Positions 1 through 11,748 are shown, numbered from the stretch's first letter. The stretch: DNA of 64,000 bases from Ditylenchus dipsaci (GCA_004194705.1 SADC01001302.1:310001-374000); one strand, 5' to 3'. The notes: generated by a model not told the origin, from the sequence alone. A program made the numbers and translations.

Positions 1-984
1 GTCTACTCTCTCTCTATTCATTGTAACAGGTAATTGTTGTTTGTTGGTTTGCCTTTAGCCCATTTCTTCTCCTCCATCACATATGTGAATGCGTTTAAAC
101 CGTCGTTGCTACTCCTGAATATAACTTTTCCATGTCTTAATTATTGCGTCTCATTGTTGTGTGAATTCGACTACTGACTAATAAAAAATCAGTTTACAAA
201 AGTATTTTTAAACAAAAATTATGTTTCTGTAAGAATAAATTGACATGAGACTTCAAATAAAACGACATGTCGTTTTATTTTTCAACACCCACATTTTCTT
301 CAAAAAGAAGAAAAACACTATTTTCACTTCAAATCCGACTCTTGCATCCGATTCAGTTTTGAACGCTCTCGCATGATGTCTTAAGTTAAAGGCTGGAAAT
401 AAGAGCAAGAAGAGAGATACTTGAGGCCAAGGCACAAGGCTGTCATCGAAAAAAGTGAAAGAGCCAGAAATTTTAAAGTTCATGAGCACTGCTGAACACA
501 TTTGTTTTTGATTTTTTAAACTTATTGTAACTTTTCTTTATTGACTTAAATTATCCGGTAGATACTTCTCTTGCTGTAATATCACTACCCACCATCGACC
601 AATTAGAACACCAGGAAACTTGATACAGTTTGTGACTTCATACGGCGACTTGATACACTTGCGACTTCATACATTTTTATTGAACTCTTGTCTTTTCATC
701 CTAACTAAAAATCTCAATCTAGCTTAAATGAACTAAATTAAGTCGGGCAACACGCTGTCCTTACACAATCTGGCTTACCCAAGCCTAAGGTTTTGCTTAA
801 AAAGCGTAGTTTGGTTTTAAAATTTGCGATGAGATAAAGTAAGATGAGCTGAGTTGCGATGACAGGTAAGTTTGCGATAAGTGGGATAAAATGAGTGTGT
901 GCCGAAAAAACAACACTGGGACAAGAAAAGCAGCAAAATATGCGCGAATTTACCGAAAAATACACACGAAGATTGATAAAAGAT
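1..984. other. Intergenic, no gene seen
   Basis: Reading both strands I find only short frames without recognisable domains or splice-linked exons. The sequence is AT-rich and of low information. It could contain an untranslated region of a gene lying to the left, but nothing shows it. Confidence 0.4.
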
Positions 985-1182
985 ACCACATATCTTCTAA
1001 TAAGGACCCATGGGGCCTTATTTTAACCCTTTTTGGAGGTGGGCCTTATTAGAAGTTGGGGGCTTATTAGAATATGCCTATAAGGCCTTATTAGGCCTTA
1101 TTTGAGGTGGGCCTTACTTTTTTAACACAATCAGCATCAGGACCTATCAGGAGGTGGGACCTTATTAGAATATATACGGTAA
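985..1182. repeat. MITE remnant with CTTATTAGAA / GGCCTTATT repeats
   Basis: A run of variants of CTTATTAGAA and GGTGGGCCTTATT, ending in TATATACGGTAAG. The same vocabulary (TCTAATAAG plus a TACGGTA end) recurs at 11967-12652, 18200, 19800, 20524, 26690, 44729 and 48177. I read it as a decayed member of a TA-targeting MITE family. Confidence 0.55.
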
Positions 1183-1231
1183 GTCTTCAATAAAAATCTA
1201 TTAAGTCACAAGTTTTATCAAGTTTCCGGTA

Positions 1232-2335
1232 CAGTCGACTCTCTACATAACGACTCTCTATATAACGTCCCTCTCCTCATAACGTCCCAGTGAAACTGGT
1301 TTGGTTGGTCTAAACTAAATACTCGAACAGCTGCCTCTCTATATAGCGACTCTCTACATAACGTCTCTCTCTACATAACGTCCCAATTCGGCTGGACACT
1401 GCTTCAAAGACGCCTCTCCATATAACGTCTTTTCGAAAAAAAATTAAAATTGAAAGCGTCTCAACAAGAAAATAACTCATTTTTCGCTTCTAATATGTTC
1501 AGTTCTGGGCAGCTTTCAAAATTTAAAGTTGCACTACCACGGCTACTTACTTCTACTTAGATAACCGAGTACAAAATTAATCTTTACAAAGCACCGCGCT
1601 TTCTTATCGTTCCTGGTCGGATGTTAAACCGGAAACTATCGCCAATTGCTTCCGAAAAGCCGGATTCATTAAGCGTCAGAAGTAAATCTTGTATTTTTTA
1701 CAAATAAAAAATTTCCGTTTTTCAAGGATGGCACTGACAATCAAGAGGATACATCGATGGATCAGGAAGGCGCTGGCGATAAAGTAGATCTCGAAAACGC
1801 CAGTAATTAATAAAGCACACTTTGGCGCAATTGCAGCCGCTGGATTTGGTGAAAGGCACATTGGACGACTGTATCGTTGTATCACCAACTCCCTACTGAT
1901 GGGACGCTCACTCTGGCCGAAATTGCAACGTTTGTCTAAACGGAAGTGGAAGAGCTGGAGACGGAAAGGAAATTATTTTGTTTTGCTGGGTTCTTAAAAG
2001 GATTTTTCTTTAAGGATATTGTTATTGATAGAGATTGACCAAGTGCCAGAACCACCAGACATACTCGAGAAGCAGTTGATGCTTTGAAGATTTTTCAACA
2101 TCCGTGAAGTTGGGCTGCTGTGCAATGCCCAAATTTATGCTCATCAATGATTGCTTGTTCGGGTGCAATTTATTGTTGAAATAAACATTTTTTTGAAAAA
2201 ACTCTCTACATAACGTCTGGTGAGTGATATATAGGCGAGTGCCTCTCTACATAACGACTCTCTATATAACGTCCTCTCCTCATAACGTCCCGTTTTGGCC
2301 GGTCCCTTGATAGACGTTATGTAGAGAGTCGACTG
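1232..2335 (+). mobile_element. Tigger/pogo-type element, degenerate
   Basis: The ends are inverted repeats: CAGTCGACTCTCTACATAAC at 1232 and its reverse complement ending at 2335. Both are flanked by the dinucleotide TA (1230-1231 and 2336-2337), the target duplication expected of the Tc1/mariner/pogo superfamily. Sub-terminal copies of CTCTCTATATAACGTCC occur at 1253-1390 and again at 2190-2290. About 1.1 kb long. A transposase C-terminal fragment lies inside (1608-1685), so this is a deletion derivative rather than a bare MITE. Confidence 0.8.
1608..1685 (+). pseudogene. Tigger/pogo transposase C-terminal fragment
   Basis: One frame reads SWSDVKPETIANCFRKAGF and ends at a stop a few codons later. 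The pattern W-(x)n-TI-x-NCFRKAGF is typical of the end of the DDE region in Tigger/pogo transposases, where it follows the third catalytic acidic residue. The rest of the transposase is not detectable in the element, so it is a relic. Its position inside TA-flanked, CAGTCGACTCT-type terminal repeats supports the family call. Confidence 0.75.
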
Positions 2336-2337
2336 TA

Positions 2338-3052
2338 TACCACCAATTGACACCGAGGTGCCACAAACAAAAACTAGGTGTATTTGAATTAAATTGAGAA
2401 TTCAAGAAAAAAAATTAAATGGATGAAACTCGACCGGCAATTATCGCATAACTCGTAGTATTCTACGCATCTTGCTCCTACCGACTAAAAATCGTTTCGT
2501 TTACTGCAGAATGCAATTTGGAAAAAGTTTTTGTGAACCAGCAGGAAAATCGGTTATTGGTTAAGAACTTTTTTAACTCAATGGCATCTGATTTTCTGTT
2601 CGCGGCTTTACGGATTTCATATGTGCTTTCTTATGTGCTTTAGTTGCTAGCGCAAATAAAAATTTAAAACACAATGGAAAAAATCCAAATAATTGTATTC
2701 AGGAGTGATCGCAAACTTCGTGAACAGCACTGCTCTGTAAAATTCTTAAAATTCTCTTTAATCTGCAAAATCGATGTGCAACCCCTTCATTCCTATGGAA
2801 AAATGACTGTTTTTCGGGTCGCTTCAGGTCAAATTGTTTCGGAAATCCAATCAAAATTTTGATGGACGGAGATCAATTTTGAGCCCAATTTCAGAAACCA
2901 ATAGAGGGAAATTTCGACAATTTTAATAATTTTTTTAATAATTTTTATAATTCTTAATTCATTATTTTAACTCTAGTTGTGCCTTTTCGAGTAAACTTAA
3001 GAAATTAGATTTTTCGGTAAAATTTTAGTTCTGCCAAAATGGGTAATACAAG
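2338..3052. other. Intergenic, no gene seen
   Basis: AT-rich sequence without coding signature. A 62-codon frame at 2674-2862 has no recognisable motif and no splice context, and I do not call it. AATTTTTATAATT-like runs near 2925-2960 are low complexity. Confidence 0.4.
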
Positions 3053-3054
3053 TA

Positions 3055-3698
3055 CGGTCGACACTCGTTACAACGTCTCTCCAAAAATTCGTTTCCGCTT
3101 AGGGTCCGACACTTTTTTAAGTCTATTTTTGAAGTCTTTCGCCAAATTTGACTCGTCAGCCTAGTATGAAATGTCGCAGAGATTCTGATTTTGCCTATCG
3201 TTTTTGAGAAGCACGATAGTTTCGCCATTTAGACCTCAACGCTCGTTATAACCAGTGTTCGTGCTTTCAGAAAATGGTCGTACTCGATCAACTTTGATCC
3301 CAATTTTGGAGACCAATAGAGGGAAATTTTGATAATTTTTAAAATAATTTTCAAAAAAACTTTTTGTGCTACGAGTGCGAAGAAATTTTAGAGGTACGAG
3401 TACGACGTACGAGCTTAAAATTTCCGTTGTACGAGTACGACGGCTAGAATTTAGCAGTACAAGTACGAGTACGACCATTTTCTGAAAGCACGAACACTGG
3501 TTATAACGAGCGTTGCGGGTCTAAATGGCAAAAACTATCGTGATTTTCAAAAATGATCGGCAAAATCGGAATCTGCGCTATATTTTAGACTAGGCTGACG
3601 AATCACATTTGGCAAAACACTTCAAAAATGAAAGTAGAAAAAGTGTGGGAACTAAGTGGGAACGAACTTTTGGGTGACGGGTTATCTAGAGTCGACTG
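3055..3698. mobile_element. pogo-type MITE with a second MITE inserted
   Basis: The left end CGGTCGACACTCGTTACAACG and the right end GTTATCTAGAGTCGACTG are imperfect inverted copies of the CAGTCGACTCTCGATATAACG terminus seen many times in the window. TA flanks both sides (3053-3054, 3699-3700). The interior has the family's usual phrases 'GTTCCC...GGGTCCGACACTTTTTT' and 'GCAAAATCGGAATC'. It is interrupted by the element at 3253-3499. Confidence 0.7.
3253..3499. mobile_element. MITE with CAGTGTTCGTGCTTTCAGAA ends
   Basis: Inverted terminal repeats of about 35 bp start CAGTGTTCGTGCTTTCAGAA at 3253 and close with the reverse complement at 3499. Inside are many repeats of TACGAGTACGAC on both strands. 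It sits between two inverted copies of CGCTCGTTATAAC, showing it inserted into the pogo-type MITE that surrounds it. Confidence 0.7.
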
Positions 3699-3700
3699 TA

Positions 3701-4242
3701 CTCATTTTTCAAATCTAATATTTTTATCTTATTTAGTGCTGATATAGTGCTAATTTGTCTTTTAGACGTTTTACGTACTTGGCCCTAGCCAAAAATCATA
3801 ACAGGAATGGCTTTCGAATTTCTTCTAGAAAAAGCATCAGTATTTTTAGCCCAATAGGTTAGGAACAACCAGTTAGGATAAGTATCTATAGAATCGACTA
3901 GGGTGCCTGTTTCAGAATTTGGTGATTTTTAACATCTTTTTAAGATACTGGGTATTTTTTATAACATAAATACTGAAACCGAACAAAAGGGTTTACAACT
4001 ACTGAGATTTTATATACGTTTTGCCACAACACTTGTTAAATAATTTAAATATTTTTTTACTTTGTTTCTTTTACTTTTTTGTCGAAAAATCAGCTGCTGT
4101 CAAAAATCAAGCTAAACTGAAGTTTCTTTAATTTAGATAAGCAAAAGATGAAAAACCAAAAATTTTTCAAGATATAAGAATCCCGGTTAGTTTACGAGTG
4201 TTTTTTTAACCAGCTAAGTTACTTAGGATTTTAGTCACAACA
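3701..4242. other. Upstream region of the importin-alpha gene
   Basis: No coding frame. It holds whatever promoter and leader the gene starting at 4243 uses. An AG at the end of TTTTTTTAACCAG (about 4212) could be a trans-splice or cis-splice acceptor just before the start codon, but this is a guess. Confidence 0.3.
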
Positions 4243-7200
4243 ATGGAAACATTGCGGCAAAGAAGGTTTGATGAAAGCGTATGCTTGAGAAAACAAAGGC
4301 GAGAAGATGAGTTAAGGAGGTTACGAGAAATAAATGGTGGTTGGATGCAATCGGAAGAACAGAAGGTTGTGCCACATTTTATAATAAAAGTACAAACCTC
4401 TAATATTAGGTCTGAAAATATAGTGTTATAGTTATAGTTCTAATTAAAATAAGTGATGTGCATTTTCATCGTGATTTTCACATTTTAGGATTGTTTGGAG
4501 AAGTAAAAACTAAACTAAAAAACAAGGCAATCATGTTAAAAAAGATATCTCAAACATTTTATTGGAATTTGTAACAGTCACTAAGCTTTTCAACTTTTAG
4601 GAATTACCCGAACAGTCATCAATTTTTGACCAAGATATTATTGGCAATCTTGATTCTGATGATAATTCACGGAAATTGGAAGCATTGAAGCACTATCATC
4701 TTTACATCAAATCAGGTGAAAATTGTTTTAATCTTAGTTTGAAAACATGTTTAGTAAAAATAATTTTAGCTGAGAAAACGGATAGTACAATAGATGATAT
4801 AATTGCTTTGGGTATAGTGCCATTGTTCGTTGATGCTTCATGATTGCTGAAGACTCTTCCGACTTAGAATCTATAGCTTTGGCTGTGCTTGCAGATATTG
4901 CTGGCAAATTGGAAGAAAAATTTGAAGAAATATTTGATGCTGATATACTGTCTCGTCTCTTCAGACTCTTCACGTTAGTTGTAATTTTACAAATGTGCCA
5001 ATACAGTTTACCCTTGATACAGTTTACCCTTTGCTATCATTTAAAGCCATTACTAATCTAACTACTCATAGAAAAATCCAGAAAGTTGGGCACAAAAGTC
5101 CGGACTTTTTTCACCCTAAAAGTCTTTAGCTTTAAGACCAGTAAAATTGAAAATTGCCCATCCAAAATAGTGTAAAAAAACATAACACTTTTAGAACTTC
5201 ATGTTCAAGTGCTTTAACTAATGTTCTCTACATCCTTGCCTGTGCAATCAACTCTTCTAATGAAATTCGTGATATCTGCCTCAGCCATGGCATTGTAATG
5301 AAACATTGGATGTGTATTCAAGGTAAATTTATTTTAAGGGGGGGGGGGTGAAAGCGGTTAAGAAAATAGTCTCGAAGAAGAATTATCCCAAGTTTTGTGT
5401 TTTTTGAATGTGGTTTTAGAGCCATAGTTTGTCCACAACTCGGTGTGGCGATCACAGACAAACTTGTGCAGAATTCAAAGATGGATTACAAAATCAATAT
5501 CAGAATTTCTAAATATTTTATGAAAATCAACATGGAAAAGGAAAAAACCCATCGAAAAAAAGTTGATTCGTCTACTTTTGCATTTCGATTTTAGGGAATT
5601 TCTTGAAGGAATTTAGAAACTCTGATATTGATGATGCTTATCTAACTTTTGATTTTGCACAAGTTTGTCTGAGATCGCAACACCGAGTTGTCGACAAAAT
5701 ATGACTCTAAAACCACATTTAAAAACAAAAAAACTAGGATTAATCCTTACGTTCGAGACTATCTTCTTAACAGCTTTCGACCTCCGCTTTAAAGCAATTT
5801 CCTTTTTTTAATTACTAAACTTTAGGCATTCTGAAATTGTCTTCAAACGGCTTGCAATGACAGTGCTTAATAGTCTGTATTGCTGGCCGATAGATGTTAG
5901 TGAAATTCCTGAAGTATGTAATTTTTAGTAAAATATGAAATATTCCAAATGTTTCCTTCAGAATTACTTGAATGTTTTCACTCACATATTTGAGTGTACA
6001 AACGAGACTTTGATGATAGACGCCTTACATGGCTTATACAATTTTTCTGAAATGTCTGAAGAACATGTGGAGCTAGTTGTTGCAAAATTCTTACCGACCA
6101 TTTGTGCAGTTTGTTCAAGCAGTAATCAAAATTTGGTTTGTGCTGCCTTACAAGTGGTAAAAACTCGTTGCTGGCTATTTTTTGATAAAACTTTTTTTTC
6201 AGATATCCAGCATTGTAGATTGTGGATGTGCATACACTCAATGTAATTAAAATAAAGCAAAAAATTTCCGAGCTTCTAAAATCGAATTCGCATATTCTGT
6301 CAATCATATTTTGTCAGAGTACATAGCTAACCGCAAGCGTTAAAAGTTTGCCTTGGTCCCCATGTTATCTTTGAAAACTTTCAGTCAATTTTATTTCGTG
6401 CTCATTTTTCGATTGAGAACTCGGAATTTGTTTTCTGTTCGGAAAAGGCTCGCGGTTGACGACACCAAGTCGACTATGCATAACAAGATAGAATTAACAA
6501 AACATGAAAATCGCATTGTTCAATTTGGGCTTTTCTTGATGGAGAAAAAAATTTAAACTTTAATTTTCCTCTTTTTAAAAGGAATGATTAGAATAATTCA
6601 GATAACTACATTTAACTTTAGACTTGTACGAGCACAATGTAATTGATAAACTTTGGAACATGCTCAAGTAAATTTCCTATTTATACGCCTAGCTGCATAA
6701 TCTTAGTTGCAGCAAGCCATATGAAAACTCCTTGAGTGATCTAAGGGTAGCAGCCTCCAACACTTTTCTGACCATCTTGAAAACAGACGCTAATGATTAT
6801 TCTGTAGTAGTTGAGCGAGGATATGTTTCTAAATTTGGCAGGGTATTGCTGAATGGACAGTACTGTGCAAGAAGAGAGGTTGATGCTTGCAAAATTTGTT
6901 CATTTTTTAAAGCAATTGTTGAAGGACCATACTTTTTGTTGCAAATGAAAATTTGGCAAATTCAAATGTGCGCGGGACAATTCTCTTTTGTCTCGGACTC
7001 TACTCTTTGGAGTTATTTCGAGCGACTCAGAACAGTACAGTGAGAGACAAAAGAGAAGTGTCAAAAAAAAACATTTGAATTTGTAAAATTCTCATTTGCA
7101 TCAACAAGTATGGTCCTTTAAGGAGGGGTGGGGGGGGGCGAAAGCTGTTAAGGAGATAGTCTCGACACGAAAGAATAAATCCTAATTTGTATATAAATTA

Positions 7201-9398
7201 AGGTTGTCGGCCGGCCGAATTTCGGCTTTTCCGCAGGAAACCGACATTTTTCGGTTTTCGGCTTTCGGCTCGGCCTGGCAAAGAATTTCGGTGTAGATAA
7301 TTCTTATCCAACTTTTAATTCTGCACAAGTTTGTCTGACATCGCAAAACAGAGTTTTCGACAAAGCATGGGTCAAAAACCACATTGAAAATACAAAAAAC
7401 TTTGGATTATCCGTGTGGAGACTATCTCCTTAAAGGACCATGATTTTTGCGCGCAGTGGCATGATCAAAATTCGAATTGGCTGGGACACTTCTCTTGCGT
7501 CTCTTCTGTATTTCTCGGAATCGACCAAATGACTCATTAGAGTATAACTTGAGACTAAAGAGAAGTGTTCCCCGCCAATTCAAATTTTGATCATGCCACT
7601 GCGCGCAAAAAACATGGTCCTTCAACACTACCCCTTTAATATTTGAGGCAGTAATGGCACTGCATACTATTTTGTTGAATGGTTCTGGTGAAACAGTGCA
7701 GCATATTATTGACTGGCAGGAAAAGGGCAATAGGCTAATAGTTCTGCTTTGCGACATGCTGACTGTTATGGATTCAGAGACCGTGCTGGCCACACTGGAA
7801 TGCATAGACCAGATTCTGATGGTCGACAAATTCCACAAAGATAATGGTATGTAAAATATAACTTTTTTCTTGCTTGCAGCTAAGTTGCTAGGCTTGTTTA
7901 TGCATTTAATAAAAATAAATTGTTCTTCTTTGTATTTTCACGGCATTGCTTTGTAACCGTAGTCGTTTTAATAATTAGGAGCCCCACAAAAGTGATTAAA
8001 AGACTAGCATGTCCGCCTAACATAATAGTTGAAAAATAAGCTAAAAATAGTGTAGCATTTTAAAAATGCAAGATATAAAAAGCCCCAAAGAGGTCTCAAG
8101 GGTCTTAAAAAACGTATTTATTTTCCGTATTTATTAAAAGACTCCTGCTACCCCTTAGGGCTTTTTTATATATTAACTGTTTAATATACTGCACCATTTT
8201 TAGAACATTGCTAACGGCTTCCGCGAACCGTGAAAAACTAAAAAATCTATTTTCATTCACCTTCAAAAATTAATGGCTCAAATAAAGTTGTACCGCCTAA
8301 TGTGGGAATTGGGCCGCCTTTTTTGAATTTCAAATAAAAAATAAAATTTGGCCGCCTTTTTTTTTAATTGGCCGCCTTTTTTCTTGTTAATTCATGTTTT
8401 TCAAATTTTAGCTTTAATTTGATGGTAATTTTGCTCTTAATGATAGCGGAAATGAAAGCCCAGAATCTTGGCTACGTATTGGCATAAACAAATTGTGCAC
8501 TCATACGATAAAGTTAGAAAAACTAATCAAAAACACCTAGATGGCTATTTTGCCTCTACCTGCTAAATGGTTTTTTTTTGTAATTTGAATGTTTTTTTAA
8601 TTTTGTCTTTCATGAGTTGGTACTTTTTCTGTCTATGATAACAAAGATGAAAGCCCGGAACTTTTGGCTACTCACTGACTTCAAAAAGTGTCAACTTGTA
8701 AGGTAAAATTAGAAAATTTCATAAAAACCATTTAGCAGGTAAAGGCCGAAATAGCCATCTAGGTGTTTTTGTTTATATTTTCTAACTTTACCTTATGGGT
8801 GCGCAATTTTTTTTGTACCAATACGTAGTCAAGATTCTGGGCTTTCATTTCTGCTATCATTAAGAGCAAAATCATCATCAAATTGAGGCTAAAATTTGAA
8901 AAACATGAATTAACAAGAAAAAGGCGGCCAAATTCTATTTTTTTATTTGAAATTCGAAAAAGGCGGCCAAATTCCCACATTAGGCTGTACATTTAACTTA
9001 TAGCCAAAGTTAATTAACAAAGACACTCCAATATTCGGAAATATAACTTGATTAAAAATGACTGTACTAAAAACAAGTAAAAGGCGGGATTTTAAAAAAG
9101 TTGCAATTTTTCTGATTCACGTACATGTATAATGTTTGTTCAGGTATTGACGTGATGCATTCTTTTTCTAGCAAGCAGTTAATGGAAGAGCAGGGTGGAT
9201 TAGACAAACTTGACTTTTACTCGGTAGTCAGAACATGGAGGTTGTTCAAAAAATGAGATTGCATAAAAATATATTTATTATTTAGGTGTACATTTTGGCG
9301 CATGATATTATGAAAACTACTTTGAAAGTGAAGATGATGCCCTTGATGAGCAGGACCAAGTTAGTGAAAAGCTGCAGACGGGTCAATTTTCGTTCTAA
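4243..9398 (+). CDS. Importin-alpha (karyopherin alpha), divergent
   Basis: Nuclear import adaptor: it binds nuclear localisation signals through armadillo repeats and importin-beta through an N-terminal basic domain. The first exon (4243-4364) is Arg-rich (ETLRQRRF, LRKQRRED), like a short IBB domain. ARM-like exons follow at about 4601-4715, 4770-4973, 5195-5322, 5826-5913, 5962-6156, 6203-6242, 6622-6667, 6713-6841, 7648-7846, 9144-9240 and 9286-9398. Motifs seen include IIALGIVPLFVD, LRVAASNTFLTIL, LIVLLCDML and LMEEQGGLDKL, followed by NYFESEDDALDEQ. These fit ARM1, ARM7-9 and the acidic tail of importin-alpha. Introns are mostly 40-70 bp, except where MITEs enlarged them. Single-base breaks occur near 4838, near 5825, in 9200-9240 and at 9309, so as written it is not one open frame. 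It is divergent from the conserved importin-alpha families, perhaps a germline-type paralogue. Confidence 0.82.
5337..5795. mobile_element. Intronic MITE, GGGGGTGAAAGCGGTTAAG family
   Basis: Long imperfect inverted repeat. The left arm reads 'AGTCTCGAAGAAG...GTGGTTTTAGAGCC...CAACTCGGTGTGGCGATC'. The right arm is its complement, ending in AACAGCTTTCGACCTCCGC. Related copies lie at 7120-7432 and, more decayed, 57490-57740. It sits in the intron between two importin-alpha exons and accounts for most of that intron. Confidence 0.65.
6926..7103. mobile_element. Intronic MITE, GGACCAT-ended family
   Basis: Inverted repeat running from AAGGACCATACTTTTTGTTGC (6926) to the mirrored GCATCAACAAGTATGGTCCTTT (7103). 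It contains 'GACAATTCTCTTTTGTCTC' and its complement 'GAGACAAAAGAGAAGTGTC'. The same GGACCATG terminus is seen at 7433-7627, 13081-13316 and 63470, so this is a multicopy family. Confidence 0.65.
7120..7432. mobile_element. Intronic MITE, second copy of the 5337 family
   Basis: Starts with a G-run and CGAAAGCTGTTAAGGAGATAG and ends with the mirrored CTATCTCCTTAAAGG. The central GCACAAGTTTGTCTGACATCGC matches the copy at 5337-5795. It abuts the GGACCAT element at 7433. Confidence 0.6.
7433..7627. mobile_element. Intronic MITE, GGACCAT-ended family, second copy
   Basis: Near-perfect inverted repeat: AAAGGACCATGATTTTTGCG at the left and CGCAAAAAACATGGTCCTT at the right, with GCGCAGTGGCATGATCAAAATTC in both arms. 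It ends just before the importin-alpha exon that starts at 7648. Confidence 0.75.
8293..8987. mobile_element. TA-flanked MITE with GGCCGCC sub-terminal repeats
   Basis: Inverted ends CGCCTAATGTGGGAATT and AATTCCCACATTAGGCTG, each next to TA. TTGGCCGCCTTTTTT repeats lie just inside both ends, and an inner mirrored segment (TGATAGC...AAAGCCCAGAATCTTG) follows. About 695 bp, inside the large last intron of the importin-alpha gene (7847-9143). Confidence 0.75.
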
Positions 9399-10040
9399 TA
9401 TATAATACAAAAGCTAAATGTATAAATTTGTTGTTCATACTTTTCACTAACTTGCTAGATGTTGGCAATAAAAAAAGTTTAATTTAAAAATGTTTACTTT
9501 CGCAAAAAAACTTGAAGAGCTGGTGTTGTTTGAAATGATCCACTTTCAAAACAGAAAATAAGGAGGGAGATATTAAGAAAGGAGGTAGTAGATATTTACG
9601 GCCACTTGTTGACATTGATATCTACCACGGTTTTAATTTTTTAGCTAGCTTCAAGGTCATAAGGACCTTTAGAGGGCATACCCGTCGACGATGGGAATAT
9701 TCGAAAGGTTAATTCAAAAAAGAATTATTTTGAAATTATTTTTGTTGAGTAGCTTACGCATAATGAGTAATCAAAAACACAACCATAGTTTAACAGCATT
9801 GGCGTCTTAGTGGTAAAACAGCGGCATAGAATAAAAGTCAGTCGTCGGTTCGATTCCCTTTAGGGCTATGGTTTTTCTCAAATTTCACCGAATCGCGTTA
9901 AATTAATGGATGAAACTTTTTTCTGCCACGATTTGGTTTTTTTGCCATGTTTTAGTTTAGCCAAATCATGGCAGAAATAAGCAAAACGTGGCAGAAAAAA
10001 GCTTAGTCCGAAATTAATTCTCATTTGAGTAGTACAAGCA
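9399..10040. other. Intergenic, with tRNA-like B box
   Basis: No protein gene. At 9845-9856 there is GGTTCGATTCC, a perfect RNA polymerase III B-box consensus. It is preceded by an A-box-like TGGCGTCTTAGTGG (9799) and bracketed by CCATAG/CTATGG. The T-stem does not pair well, so I read this as a tRNA-derived SINE relic rather than a tRNA gene. Confidence 0.4.
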
Positions 10041-10262
10041 CCAAGTTTGTCGCTTCAAAGGATGCCGCCTTTTTGCCCCATACCTATTGGACACTTTGAA
10101 AGAGAAGCCCATAGGTATACAGCGTTGTTGCCCCATAGTTGATATATATGGGTCAAAAAAGGGCGGAGCTTAACACCCTCCTATACCTATGGGCTTCTCT
10201 TTCAAAGTGTCCAATAGGTATGGGTCAAAAAGGCGGCATCCTTTGATCGGCAAAACTTGGTG
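10041..10262. mobile_element. MITE with CACCAAGTTT ends
   Basis: Inverted repeat of about 222 bp. Both arms contain GGATGCCGCCTTTTTG and TACCTATTGGACACTTTGAAA in mirrored order. Loop around 10125-10165. No coding capacity. Confidence 0.75.
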
Positions 10263-11406
10263 CCAGTACTACTCATTTGAATTTCAGTAGTCCCCGCTTA
10301 TCAAAATATTCCATCGCCCACGAGCATGCCTTTTTAATGTCAGAGACAAGGTTTGAGGCATTTCGAAAGCAAAATCGGCAAAAAACGAAGTTGTGGCGAC
10401 AGCTTTGGGCGGTCTAACTCCTCGGCTGTCACACACACACACAATTTGAGGCTAGTCGGAATAGGGGGGGCTTTTAATAGAGGCCGTTTGGCTTAGCAAT
10501 TTCACTTTTAATGAATCAATAGCAAATAAATGCGGTCGAAAAGCTTTATTTTTTCTACTTTTTTTTCTTTTTACAACAAATATTATAGACAGCTTTCTTT
10601 TACAGTTTTTTGCCCAACACTTTTTAACACAACTGATTACTTTTAGCTCTAGGCAGCTGCCTCTCTGGTTTACAGTCTCTGACCAGAGATGCAGACACCC
10701 AGGCTGTACATATTACAAATAAATATGCTTTGATCTTCCCCGCAGGCCTGTGAAAGGGAATTGGCGGCCAGCAGGGGGATAGGGACAGTTCTGGTTGATT
10801 CTTTGCGTCGAAGACGCAACACTTGGTCCCCCCTATTTTTGCGTTTTTTCCAAATTACTTTATTTTCAACAATATTAACGACAACAATGATTTTTTTGGA
10901 TAGTGACAGCTCTGGTTGATTCTTCGCGTCAAAGAAGCAACACAGATACTGTAAATAAATAAAGATAGAAACCAATGTCAAAAAGTAACCGCGAATGTAT
11001 CTCCTTTTCAATTTTTGTCTCAGAAAAAACACTGACAAACGTAAGGATAGCACTGGGCTGGTCTCACCAATCAGTCATCCAAATTATAATGAGTTTCTTG
11101 CACCCATATAAAAATTTGTGACACACGAAAATGTTACACACTAACTTTTTAAATTATCGTTCAACAACAAATACCAGGCTTCGATAAAAAAATAGTTTTT
11201 TCGCAATAGATCTTTGTGCTTCTACAGTATTGTAGACTGTGTACTATCTGTCTCTCCAGTCTCCAGATGAAGTACAATCAGTATCTTGAGTATCTTGTAA
11301 AAGCTTTAGAAAATTAATTTTTTTATTAACAAATTTAATGCACTGATAACATTAATTAAAAGCTTGCACAGTAAGAGCCTTAATGAAATATTTGGTCCAA
11401 AAAGAA
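10263..11406. other. Intergenic, no convincing gene
   Basis: Contains a short (CA)n tract near 10428-10443 and two related segments: 'ACAGTTCTGGTTGATTCTTTGCGTC' near 10785 and 'ACAGCTCTGGTTGATTCTTCGCGTC' near 10905. These are a direct repeat of a decayed element. A 127-codon frame on the minus strand here spans the repeat and has no domain signature, so I do not call it. Confidence 0.4.
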
Positions 11407-11748
11407 TTAGGCTGATTTATCACAAGCTAGGTGGACCGATTCTCTCCACTCTGGAGTTCCTCCTTTTCCAAACTTATCTTTCATACATTCCAAGTAAGCA
11501 GAGAGTTGACTGGAACATCAAACTAATTGTGTTTCTTATTTGAAAGAAAAACTAACTTGCAGTCTTCCTTGTCTGGTACTACATTTTTAACCTGAAAAGC
11601 ACTTAAATTTTGTGAAATTTTTTTAAATGTCTTCTTACCACATATGAGCAGCCTTCAAAGTTGAAGCTTTGGGTCCTTTCAACGGCTTTACACAATAGAC
11701 AGTTGTAATGGATGACAAAAATAAAAGAATAATAATCTTGGAGTGCAT
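11407..11748 (-). CDS. Small secreted Cys-containing protein, unknown family
   Basis: Three exons on the minus strand: 11639-11748, 11557-11591 and 11407-11509, with GT/AG introns of 47 bp. Exon 1 begins MHSKIIILLFLSSITTVYC, a clear signal peptide. The downstream exons read VVPDKEDCNQ, then LSAYLECMKDKFGKGG, then ESVHLACDKSA and a stop. Exon 1 joins exon 2 in phase only if its second half is read as SFNFEGCSYV, so one base is missing or extra near 11690. The mature chain would be about 65 residues with four to five cysteines. Spaced Cys with YLEC and LAC resemble small nematode secreted domains (DUF19-like) but I cannot assign a family. Likely extracellular. Confidence 0.6.

Noticed and set aside
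9785..9876. Possible tRNA gene
   Set aside because: A and B boxes are present but the T stem and anticodon stem do not pair, so it is more likely tRNA-derived.
10670..11053. 127-codon minus-strand frame
   Set aside because: Spans a direct repeat (CTGGTTGATTCTTxGCGTC) of a decayed element; no domain, no splice context.
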